Shown here piece by piece: positions 1 to 5,182 of a DNA stretch of 5,182 nt (position 1 is its first letter; every line of letters begins with the position of its first letter). Made by a program: the position numbers and the translations under genes. The DNA is from an uncultured Prevotella sp. (GTDB lineage: Bacteria; Bacteroidota; Bacteroidia; Bacteroidales; Bacteroidaceae). The stretch spans positions 1 to 5,182 of the forward strand of contig USCX01000092.1 in NCBI GenBank assembly GCA_900553285.1. Direction: 5' to 3'. Below the pieces are notes generated by a model, which worked only from the letters and a program-made list of their open reading frames with translations, was not told the DNA's origin and searched no databases.

Positions 1-642
1 CGGACGGACACCGGTGTCCACGCCCGCATGATGGCGGCGCACTTCGATGCCGAGGCGCTCGATGCCGCGTGGCTCACCGACAAGCTCAACCGCCTGCTTC
101 CACCCGACATCGCCGTCCATGCCGTGCGCGAGATGCGTGACGGCGCCCACGCCCGTTTCGACGCCACGGCACGCACGTATCACTATTATGTGTACACCGG
201 CAAGTCGCCTTTCCTTCGTCATTATGCCGCCCGTCTTTTCTTCCGTCCCGATTATGTGCTGATGAACCGAGCTGCGCAGGAGTTGCTCGCCGTGAGCGAT
301 TTCACCAGTTTCAGCAAGCTGCACACCGACGCCCGCACGAACATCTGCCGCCTTGTCCAGGCCCGATGGGTCCGGCTTGCTCCCGACTATTGGCGTTTCG
401 AGATTACGGCCGACCGCTTTTTGCGCAACATGGTCCGTGCCGTGGTGGGCACGCTGCTCGATGTGGGACGCGGACGCCTTACGCTCGAAGGCTTCCGTCG
501 TGTGGTGGAGAGCCGCGACCGTTGTGCGGCCGGCGATTCCGTTCCTGCCAATGCCCTGTTCCTCGTTGATGTGCGCTATCCCGACGACTTGTTTGCCGAT
601 GGCCCTGCGCCTGTCTCCGAAGATTTTTTCCCCGAAGCGTGA
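1..642 (+). CDS. truA: tRNA pseudouridine(38-40) synthase TruA, 5'-truncated by window edge
   Basis: TruA converts uridines 38-40 of the tRNA anticodon arm to pseudouridine in the cytoplasm. The frame is open from base 1, and 213 residues are visible before the TGA at 640-642. Visible residues 1-8 read RTDTGVHA, the family's catalytic motif, in which the Asp at bases 7-9 is the nucleophile. Further family blocks are HARFDATARTYHYYV (visible residues 50-64), FTSFSK (101-106), the FLRNMVR segment (about 139-145) with the following VVGTLLDVG, and a terminal LFLVDVRY strand. The family is usually about 245-260 residues, so roughly 40-50 N-terminal residues lie upstream of the window. The internal ATG at base 28 is not the start, because it falls after the catalytic motif. 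No frameshift or missing key residue is seen. The next gene starts 80 bases downstream in the same direction. The identification is very secure. Confidence 0.97.
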   Translation, partial: RTDTGVHARMMAAHFDAEALDAAWLTDKLNRLLPPDIAVHAVREMRDGAHARFDATARTYHYYVYTGKSPFLRHYAARLFFRPDYVLMNRAAQELLAVSDFTSFSKLHTDARTNICRLVQARWVRLAPDYWRFEITADRFLRNMVRAVVGTLLDVGRGRLTLEGFRRVVESRDRCAAGDSVPANALFLVDVRYPDDLFADGPAPVSEDFFPEA

Positions 643-672
643 ACTTTTCCCCGTTTGGCGTGTATGCCGTCA

Positions 673-684
673 TGATTGCAATCA
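673..684. promoter_or_regulatory. 12-bp perfect palindrome, candidate operator upstream of the sigma-factor operon
   Basis: TGATTGCAATCA is its own reverse complement over all 12 bases. It lies in the 80-base gap between truA and the exported-protein gene, with its right edge 38 bases before the ATG at 723. A gapless palindrome cannot form a useful hairpin, so a site for a dimeric DNA-binding protein is more plausible than a terminator. Overlapping it is a looser direct repeat, GTCATGATTG (669-678) and GTCACGAAAG (690-699), matching at 7 of 10 positions with a 21-base period. A hexamer CGTAAA is also repeated in tandem at 707-718. No convincing Bacteroidetes -33/-7 promoter pair was found, so a regulatory role is inferred from position and symmetry only. 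Confidence 0.3.
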
Positions 685-722
685 ACGAAGTCACGAAAGT
701 TATACACGTAAACGTAAAGAAA

Positions 723-1871
723 ATGAGAACAACGAAAATCATTCTTACCCTGCTGTGGGTGATGACGGCCGCGACGGCATTGGCCCAGAAAGCCGTGCCT
801 GTTCAGAATCTCGTCCGTGAAGATCACGACAGCGCCTGGTACGCGCAGCAAGTCAAGGCGTGGGAAAAAGAAGTGAAGCGCGATCCTAAAAGCGAGACGG
901 CGTGGGCCAATCTTTTTTCAGCCGCCCGCTACGTCTGCATGTCGACCGGTGAAGACTATTCGCCGCTGGTCGGACTTCTGAAACGGATGAGCCGTCGCAT
1001 TCCCGGCTCGTTCACGTTCCATTACTGCCGGGCGCAAAGCTGGACGGCGCCCGAGAAATACCGCGAAGACATGGAAAAGTGTCTCGAAATGGAGCCTGAA
1101 AATGTGGAGGCCTACGACACGTATATCGCTTACCTGTGGATGACGGGGCAGTTTGACCGAATGTACGATGTGGGGCAGCGCTATTTTGAGAGTGGGTGGT
1201 TCTCGTCCAACCTGTTGCAGTATGCCTACAACCAGCTGGCCGGTCTGCCCGACGGGGCGATATTCATCGGCAACGGCGACAGTGAGCTGATTCCGAAAGT
1301 CGTTTTGCAGGGCGGAAAAGGCGTGCATCGGGATAAGGTCATCGTCCCGCTCTCGTTTCTGAACAGTCCTGATTATGTCGGAGCACTCTGTGCCCGGCTC
1401 GACATAAAGGCCCCCGTCCTGCCCGAGCGGCCGGCCGATTGGAACGCTGCCGCTGATTCTGTCGTGCAATACCTGATTGAAAAATCCGGGCGGCCGGTTT
1501 ATTTCGCCCCGACCATCGGGACGGAGCGCCTGAAGGCTTTTGGCGACCATCTGTACAGCGAGGGTCTCGTCTTGCGTTACAGCACGCACGCTTACGACAA
1601 TCTCGCCGTGATGAAGCGCAATGTCGAACAACGTTATCTGCTCGACTATCTGCGCATGAACTTCGCGCCGCAAAAGGGGTGGAGCTCGGCGGGCCACTTG
1701 CAGCTTAATTATGTGGTTGCCTTGCAGCCTTTGCTCCGTTTCTATCGCGAGAGTGCCGACACCGTGAGACTGAACTGGCTGACGGATTTGCTGTCGAAGG
1801 CCATCGACAGCGCCTCGTGTGACGAGAAACGTAAGGAACAGTATCGTCAATTGCTCAATGAGGAGCAATGA
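723..1871 (+). CDS. Exported helical-repeat-like protein with DUF2723-like C-terminal motifs
   Basis: This encodes 382 residues of unknown function. Residues 1-21 form a classical signal peptide: basic MRTTK, a hydrophobic core, then ALA before Q22, with no lipobox Cys, so a soluble periplasmic protein is predicted. No other membrane segment is seen. Residues about 38-160 are helix-rich and TPR-like (EVKRDPKSETAWANL; EKCLEMEPENVEAYDTYIAY). Residues about 178-222 hold GAIFIGNGDSELIPKVVLQ and then GVHRDKVIVPLSFLNSPDYV. This recalls the 'GDNDTFPLWYLQ...GVR-DV.V.NLSLL' pattern that I associate with soluble parts of DUF2723 proteins. The later RPVYFAPTIG (257-266) and EGLVLRY (280-286) fit that pattern too. 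The ATG at 723 is chosen because it gives the signal peptide directly; the frame is open back to a GTG at 639, but that start would bury the signal. The leader is A-rich (GTAAAGAAA) without a strong Shine-Dalgarno. The stop overlaps the sigma-factor start (ATGA), so the two are coupled. The remote family link is from memory and unverified. Confidence 0.85.
   Translation: MRTTKIILTLLWVMTAATALAQKAVPVQNLVREDHDSAWYAQQVKAWEKEVKRDPKSETAWANLFSAARYVCMSTGEDYSPLVGLLKRMSRRIPGSFTFHYCRAQSWTAPEKYREDMEKCLEMEPENVEAYDTYIAYLWMTGQFDRMYDVGQRYFESGWFSSNLLQYAYNQLAGLPDGAIFIGNGDSELIPKVVLQGGKGVHRDKVIVPLSFLNSPDYVGALCARLDIKAPVLPERPADWNAAADSVVQYLIEKSGRPVYFAPTIGTERLKAFGDHLYSEGLVLRYSTHAYDNLAVMKRNVEQRYLLDYLRMNFAPQKGWSSAGHLQLNYVVALQPLLRFYRESADTVRLNWLTDLLSKAIDSASCDEKRKEQYRQLLNEEQ
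1861..1865 (+). promoter_or_regulatory. AGGAG ribosome-binding-like sequence at the ATGA junction
   Basis: AGGAG lies two bases before the sigma-factor ATG at 1868, inside the last codons (Glu-Glu-Gln) of the preceding gene. The spacing is shorter than the usual 5-9 bases, and Bacteroidota rely little on Shine-Dalgarno pairing. It may therefore be a coincidence of the Glu codons, or it may help ribosomes that finish the upstream gene to restart. An alternative sigma-factor start at ATG 1916 (Met17) lacks such a context. Confidence 0.3.
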
Positions 1872-2434
1872 GACTGACGTTGAAGCCTTGGCGTCGGCTG
1901 ACGGATGAGGAGCTGATGACGAGCGTGGCGGCGGGCAGCGGACCGGCCTTTTCCGAACTCTACCGTCGCTACGCCCGTCGGTTGGAAGGCTTTTTCGTCG
2001 TCCGGACTGCCGACGCCGAGCAGGCTGCCGACTTGGTGCAGGAGTTGTTCCTGCGTCTTTGGTCGGCCCGCCGTCGTTACGAGCCGGGACGGGCCGTGAC
2101 GCCATGGCTCTTCACGCTGGCTTATAACCTGGTGCGTAATGCCTGGCGCCACGACGGCGTGGTTTCGGCCTATGCCGGGGAGGCAGGAGAGGATGACGGG
2201 GTGGAAGAGGAGAGCGTGACGCTCCGTTTGGACGCCGCCACTTTCGACTGTGCGCTCGCGGAGGTGCTTACGACGCTTCAGCCGGACGAACGGGTGCTTT
2301 TTTCACTCCGCTTTGAGGAAGAGCTTGCTTTGTCCGACATCGCGGCGGTCATGTCGCTTCCCGTGGGAACGGTGAAGTCGCGCCTGCATCGCCTGACGAG
2401 AAAACTGCAACAAAAACTGAAAGCATATGAATGA
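1868..2434 (+). CDS. ECF-type RNA polymerase sigma-70 factor
   Basis: This 188-residue group 4 (extracytoplasmic function) sigma factor would direct core RNA polymerase to a dedicated promoter set. Region 2 spans about residues 24-94: AFSELYRRYARRLEGFF, then the core-binding helix DLVQELFLRLW (55-65), then PWLFTLAYNLVRNAWR (79-94). An acidic linker follows (about 104-117, rich in E and D). Region 4 is at about 128-185, with helix-turn-helix LALSDIAAVMSLPVGTVKSR (153-172) for -35 recognition. No region 1 or 3 is present, and the length is typical of the class. The ATG at 1868 overlaps the preceding stop by 4 bases. The next gene begins 8 bases before this gene's stop, in another frame, as is common for sigma/anti-sigma pairs. 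The downstream membrane protein is the likely regulator (inference). The ECF subgroup and target genes cannot be read from this window. Confidence 0.95.
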   Translation: MRLTLKPWRRLTDEELMTSVAAGSGPAFSELYRRYARRLEGFFVVRTADAEQAADLVQELFLRLWSARRRYEPGRAVTPWLFTLAYNLVRNAWRHDGVVSAYAGEAGEDDGVEEESVTLRLDAATFDCALAEVLTTLQPDERVLFSLRFEEELALSDIAAVMSLPVGTVKSRLHRLTRKLQQKLKAYE

Positions 2435-2957
2435 TTTTTCTGAACAACTGGGCCGTTCGGCCCGCCGGCTGCGGGAGCGGCGGAATGCAGGGCTTCGTGT
2501 CCCTCCCTGTCCGCGTCCGAAAAGAAGAAGCCGGACGCTGGCACTCTGTGGCGCGGCTGCATGTGCGGGCCTGGCTGTCGGCCTGTTTATCCCCGATTCC
2601 GTTTTCGATGGTATGCCGACGGACGTCTTGGCCCGCGTGGACACCTTGGTGGTCGAACGGATTGTGCGTGACACGGTCGTTCTTGACGCCCCCGTCATCC
2701 GGAGGCCGAAGACGGTTGCCCTGACGGAAAATCCTAACGCGCCGACAGGAAATTCTGTCGCCCTGACAGGACATCCTATCGCACCGACAGGCGCCGGCGA
2801 CACCGTCGGCGTTCCCGCTCGTCCGGTGCGGCCGTCCGTCCCCGCGCCGGACGAACGGGCGCTTATCAGTCCTGATAATTACGCTCTGTATGCCGCGACG
2901 TCGGGCCGTAATGTGCTCGATGACAGCATAGACTACTCTTTGTTTGTTTCACGCTGA
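2427..2957 (+). CDS. Single-pass membrane protein, putative anti-sigma factor of unrecognised class
   Basis: This encodes 176 residues, and I recognise no family domain. Residues 1-36 are strongly basic (SARRLRERR, RPKRRSR) and predicted cytoplasmic. Residues about 37-54 (TLALCGAAACAGLAVGLF) form one membrane helix. The remaining roughly 120 residues should be periplasmic by the positive-inside rule. The periplasmic part starts with a Val/Asp/Thr-rich stretch (VDTLVVERIVRDTVVL, 71-86). It continues with a Pro/Thr/Gly-rich stalk containing four heptad-like repeats (98-125) and ends in ISPDNYALYAATSGRNVLDD with a short hydrophobic tail. Topology and the 8-base overlap with the sigma-factor gene suggest an anti-sigma factor. 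However, no zinc-binding H-x3-C-x2-C motif, FecR domain or RskA-like domain is visible, and 36 residues is short for a sigma-binding domain. The three Cys (28, 41, 46) do not form a metal site pattern. It could instead be a different accessory protein. ATG 2427 is used because it gives the basic tail and the overlap. Confidence 0.8.
   Translation: MNDFSEQLGRSARRLRERRNAGLRVPPCPRPKRRSRTLALCGAAACAGLAVGLFIPDSVFDGMPTDVLARVDTLVVERIVRDTVVLDAPVIRRPKTVALTENPNAPTGNSVALTGHPIAPTGAGDTVGVPARPVRPSVPAPDERALISPDNYALYAATSGRNVLDDSIDYSLFVSR
2718..2801 (+). repeat. Four in-frame 21-bp tandem repeats in the periplasmic stalk
   Basis: Four consecutive 21-base units encode ALTENPN, APTGNSV, ALTGHPI and APTGAGD. The shared pattern is A-[L/P]-T-[E/G]-x-[P/S/G]-x, corresponding to GCN-CNG-ACR-GRN in every unit. 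Units 1 and 3 (ALT) and units 2 and 4 (APT) alternate, so a 42-base higher-order unit is also visible: bases 2715-2750 and 2757-2792 match at 29 of 36 positions. The repeat keeps the frame and lies just after the predicted membrane-proximal segment, which suggests a flexible spacer that can change length by slippage or recombination. The pattern is read directly from the sequence; its function is inferred. Confidence 0.8.
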
Positions 2958-2983
2958 TCCGATTAGTCCTCACCCGTCCGCTT

Positions 2984-3901
2984 ATGTGGCTTTCCCTCGC
3001 ATTCCTGTCGGCTGCCCTTCTGGGCTTTTATGACGTGTTCAAGAAACGTTCATTGCGCGACAACGCCGTCATTCCCGTGCTGTTCATCAATACATTCATA
3101 TGCAGCCTGATTTTCCTCCCGCTGATTGTAGGCTCGGCCGTGGGGTGGATAAGGCCGGATGCGGCGGGGTTCATTCCCGTCTGCGGGTGGGAAACGCATA
3201 AGTACATTCTTGTCAAGTCGTTCATCGTGCTCGGTTCGTGGCTCTTGGGGTATGTGGGAATGAAGCACCTGCCTTTGACGATAGTGGCCCCCATCAATGC
3301 CACGCGCCCCGTGATGACACTGGTTGGCGCCGTGTGGGTTTATGGAGAACGGCTCAACGGGTGGCAGTGGGCCGGCGTCACGCTGGCGGTCGTTTCTTTC
3401 CTCTTGCTCAGCCGGAGCGGAAAGAAAGAGGGGATACGCTTTATGCACGACCGGTGGATATACTGCATTGTCGGAGCCGCCCTGCTGGGAGCGGTCAGCG
3501 GTCTGTATGACAAGTTCCTTATGGCGCCGGCTGCCGGAGGCGGCGCCGGACTCGACAAGATGGTCGTGCAGGGTTGGTATAACGTCTATCAGTGCGTGAT
3601 GATGGCCGTGATGGCGGGCGTGCTCTGGTGGCCTGCACGCCACCGGACGACGCCGTTCCGTTGGGACGCGTCGATTCCGCTGATTTCCGTTTTCCTGACG
3701 GCCGCCGACTTGGCTTATTTTTATGCGCTCAGCCAGCCGGGCGCTATGATTTCGGTGGTGTCGATGGTGCGCAGGGGGAGCGTCATCGTGTCTTTCCTGT
3801 TCGCGGCGCTTGTCTTTAAGGAAAAGAATCTGAGGTCGAAGGCCGTCGACTTGGCCTTGGTCATGCTGGGCATGGTCTGCCTGTGGATTGGCACGGAATG
3901 A
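2984..3901 (+). CDS. DMT-superfamily permease with two EamA domains
   Basis: This 305-residue inner-membrane protein has about ten hydrophobic helices, at roughly 2-18, 29-51, 74-93, 98-120, 127-144, 157-175, 194-216, 230-250, 254-278 and 287-303. These form two EamA halves: the first helices of each carry a similar pattern (ALLGFYDVFKK near 11-21, VSGLYDKFLM near 171-180). The end of the first half, VWVYGERLNGWQWAGVTLAV (117-136), is the typical family segment with a Glu after helix 4, mirrored by ALVFKEKNL (275-283). Members export or exchange small metabolites, but the substrate cannot be told from sequence. The start at 2984 places helix 1 at the N-terminus as expected and leaves 26 bases after the preceding stop, with no visible promoter or terminator. 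Co-transcription with the sigma-factor operon is therefore possible. Length is normal and no defect is seen. Confidence 0.93.
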   Translation: MWLSLAFLSAALLGFYDVFKKRSLRDNAVIPVLFINTFICSLIFLPLIVGSAVGWIRPDAAGFIPVCGWETHKYILVKSFIVLGSWLLGYVGMKHLPLTIVAPINATRPVMTLVGAVWVYGERLNGWQWAGVTLAVVSFLLLSRSGKKEGIRFMHDRWIYCIVGAALLGAVSGLYDKFLMAPAAGGGAGLDKMVVQGWYNVYQCVMMAVMAGVLWWPARHRTTPFRWDASIPLISVFLTAADLAYFYALSQPGAMISVVSMVRRGSVIVSFLFAALVFKEKNLRSKAVDLALVMLGMVCLWIGTE

Positions 3902-3931
3902 GCGCCGGGCCGGTTGGCGTGCCGGCAGGGT

Positions 3932-3973
3932 GCGGCCGGAAAGGGGATGCCGTGGCCGCTCAGACGATGGCAT
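3932..3973. terminator. Two overlapping stem-loops in the convergent gap (weak terminator candidate)
   Basis: The 108-base gap 3902-4009 lies between two genes pointing at each other, where a bidirectional terminator is expected. GCGGCC (3932-3937) can pair with GGCCGC (3954-3959) across a 16-base loop. Alternatively, ATGCCGT (3947-3953) can pair with ATGGCAT (3967-3973), with one G-U pair and a 13-base loop. The two stems share bases and exclude each other. Neither is followed by a T-run on either strand, so this is not a canonical intrinsic terminator. Nothing else notable is seen in the gap. Confidence 0.2.
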
Positions 3974-4009
3974 GCCCTTGGGGTTGTGACGGACGGAGAA
4001 AGGGGGAGC

Positions 4010-5182
4010 TCAGTTTACGGCAAAGCGGTGACCGTGGAGAACGTCCCAGCGGCCTCGCGTGAAATCGGGGATGGCTATGGGGCAGCTACCCTGACGGGCT
4101 GACATCTCGCTCAGTTCGGCGATACAAGACCATTCGGCCGCATCGTAGACATCCTGGTCGAGCGGAAGCCCGTGGCGCAGACAGTAGACCAGCCGGTAGT
4201 CCATGATGAAGTCCATGCCGCCGTGGCCCCCCACCTGCTTCGCCTTCCCGGCGATTTCGGCCGCTATGGGGTGCTCGTAGCGCCGCATGAGCGCCTCGCG
4301 CGCCGCATCGGGCAGGAACGCGTGTTCGCTCAGGTTCTCAAGGTCGGGAACCCCCGCCCCGAAGAGCTGCGCCGGACGGAAGGCGTACCCCTCGACGGGA
4401 TACTTGCTCGCATAGCCCTCGCTCCCCGTGACGGAGTACATGCGGCTGTAGGGACGCGGCGTGTAGACGTTGTGCTGGAGGTGGATGACGCGGCCGCGCT
4501 CGGTCCTGATGAGCGTCAGCGTGTGGTCGCCGTTGGCGAACGAGTCGGCACCCGTCTTTTCGCGGGCCAGTTTGAGGCCGTTGACCGAGGGGGTGTCCAT
4601 CGCCACCAGGTAGCGCATGCGGTCGCCGCGGTGGATGTCGAAGAGCTGGCAGACGGGCCCCAGTCCGTGGGTGGCGTAGACGTCGCCGCGGTGGGTGCGG
4701 TTGAATTCGAGGCGCCAGTTGCCCTGATAGTAGTCCCAGAAGGGTTCGAGGTTGTGGATGTAGGCCCCCTCGGCCTCGAGCAGCTCGCCGAAGAGCCCGT
4801 GCTGCGCCATGTTGAGCGTCGTGAGCTCGAAGAAGTCATAGACGCAGTTCTCGAGCATCATGCAGTGGCGCTGCCGCTTCTCGGCCGTGTTGACCAGCTG
4901 CCAGCACTCCTCGAGCGACGTGGCGGCCGGCACCTCGACGGCCACATGCTTGCCCTGCTCCATGGCGTAGACCGCCATCGGGACGTGGAGCTGCCACGGC
5001 GTGCAGATGTAGACCAGGTCGATGTCGTCGCGCCGGCAGAGCTCCTTCCACCCCTCCTCGCCGCTGTATTCGGCCGCCGCGGGGAGCCCCCGCTCCGCAA
5101 GAATCCGCTGCGCGGAGGCCACCCGCTCGGGGTAGAGGTCGCACAGGGCGACAATCCGCACGCTGTCCAGATGGGTGAAGCG
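4010..5182 (-). CDS. Gfo/Idh/MocA-family protein, GH109-like (alpha-N-acetylgalactosaminidase-type), N-terminus outside window
   Basis: The frame is open from the window edge at 5182 to TGA at 4012-4010, giving 390 visible residues. Numbering from the edge, VRIVALCDLYPE (8-19) is the second strand of the NAD-binding Rossmann fold; the glycine-rich first loop is missing off-window. DLVYICTPWQLHV and GKHVAVEVPAATS (77-89) are the usual Gfo/Idh/MocA blocks. GH109-type features follow: CMMLEN (107-112), EGAYIHNLEP (138-147), NWRLEFNRTHRGDVYATHGLG (155-175), INRGD-like DIHRGD, and TPRPYSR. GH109 enzymes cleave terminal alpha-GalNAc by an NAD-dependent oxidation/elimination mechanism. The conserved Glu, Tyr and His of these motifs are present, so the protein looks active; the motif reads YATHG where I expect YPTHG. 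A Tat or lipoprotein signal is common in the family but cannot be checked here. The V encoded by GTG at 5161 is internal, not the start. Substrate is uncertain; family membership is firm. Confidence 0.9.
   Translation of the reverse strand, partial: RFTHLDSVRIVALCDLYPERVASAQRILAERGLPAAAEYSGEEGWKELCRRDDIDLVYICTPWQLHVPMAVYAMEQGKHVAVEVPAATSLEECWQLVNTAEKRQRHCMMLENCVYDFFELTTLNMAQHGLFGELLEAEGAYIHNLEPFWDYYQGNWRLEFNRTHRGDVYATHGLGPVCQLFDIHRGDRMRYLVAMDTPSVNGLKLAREKTGADSFANGDHTLTLIRTERGRVIHLQHNVYTPRPYSRMYSVTGSEGYASKYPVEGYAFRPAQLFGAGVPDLENLSEHAFLPDAAREALMRRYEHPIAAEIAGKAKQVGGHGGMDFIMDYRLVYCLRHGLPLDQDVYDAAEWSCIAELSEMSARQGSCPIAIPDFTRGRWDVLHGHRFAVN

Noticed and set aside
654..708. Possible promoter: TTTG at 654-657 or ATTG at 675-678 with TATACACG at 701-708
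   Set aside because: Spacing (about 43 or 22 bases) and the second element do not fit the Bacteroidetes TTTG/TAnnTTTG consensus well enough to call.
639..722. In-frame upstream extension of the exported protein to a GTG overlapping the truA stop
   Set aside because: It would place 28 extra residues before a textbook signal peptide; ATG 723 gives the signal at the N-terminus and has an A-rich leader.
918..2105. Long open frame on the minus strand (395 codons) opposite the exported protein and sigma factor
   Set aside because: It is antisense to two well-supported genes, rich in Arg/Pro/His low-information sequence, and matches no family I recognise; it is a by-product of the G/C-rich codon pattern.
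3909..3926. GCCGG/CCGGC hairpin with an 8-base loop just after the permease stop
   Set aside because: A five-base stem with no T-run after it is common by chance in such G/C-rich sequence.
3050..3973. Long open frame on the minus strand (307 codons) opposite the permease
   Set aside because: It lies antisense to a clear ten-helix membrane protein; its Arg/His/Gln-rich product is the expected shadow of hydrophobic codons.
3914..4102. Small plus-strand ORF in the convergent gap
   Set aside because: It runs into the 3' end of the GH109-like gene on the other strand, has no leader signal and shows no domain or membrane pattern.

Overview
The window looks like chromosomal DNA from a fairly GC-rich member of the Bacteroidota, probably a Bacteroidales gut or oral commensal. 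The reasons are the protein types present (a Bacteroidales-style DMT permease, a GH109-like oxidoreductase, and an ECF sigma factor beside a small single-pass membrane protein), A-rich leaders that mostly lack strong Shine-Dalgarno sequences, and short intergenic gaps. The genus cannot be fixed from this sequence. There is no RNA gene, CRISPR array, transposase or integrase in the window, and no stretch over 300 bases lacks a gene.

Layout. Bases 1-642 (+) are the 3' part of truA (tRNA pseudouridine synthase); the N-terminus lies outside the window and the catalytic Asp motif is at the very edge. After an 80-base gap holding a perfect 12-bp palindrome comes a tightly packed block of three plus-strand genes. 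The first (723-1871) encodes an exported, helical-repeat-like protein whose C-terminal half recalls the soluble part of DUF2723-type proteins. The second (1868-2434) encodes an ECF sigma-70 factor. The third (2427-2957) encodes a 176-residue single-pass membrane protein with the topology of an anti-sigma factor but no recognisable anti-sigma domain. The three reading frames overlap by 4 and 8 bases, so they are almost certainly one translationally coupled operon. A DMT/EamA permease (2984-3901, +) follows after 26 bases and may share the transcript.

A 108-base convergent gap (3902-4009) separates this block from a minus-strand gene (4010-5182, N-terminus outside the window) for a Gfo/Idh/MocA-family protein that resembles GH109 NAD-dependent alpha-N-acetylgalactosaminidases. 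This gene has a visibly higher G/C content at third codon positions than the block to its left.

Working model (inference): the membrane protein restrains the ECF sigma factor and the exported protein acts on the same pathway in the periplasm, forming a small envelope-signalling cassette between truA and the permease gene. truA and the GH109-like gene are probably unrelated neighbours. The cassette is the least ordinary part of the window: its putative anti-sigma partner belongs to no class I can recognise, and it carries a short tandem repeat in its predicted periplasmic stalk.
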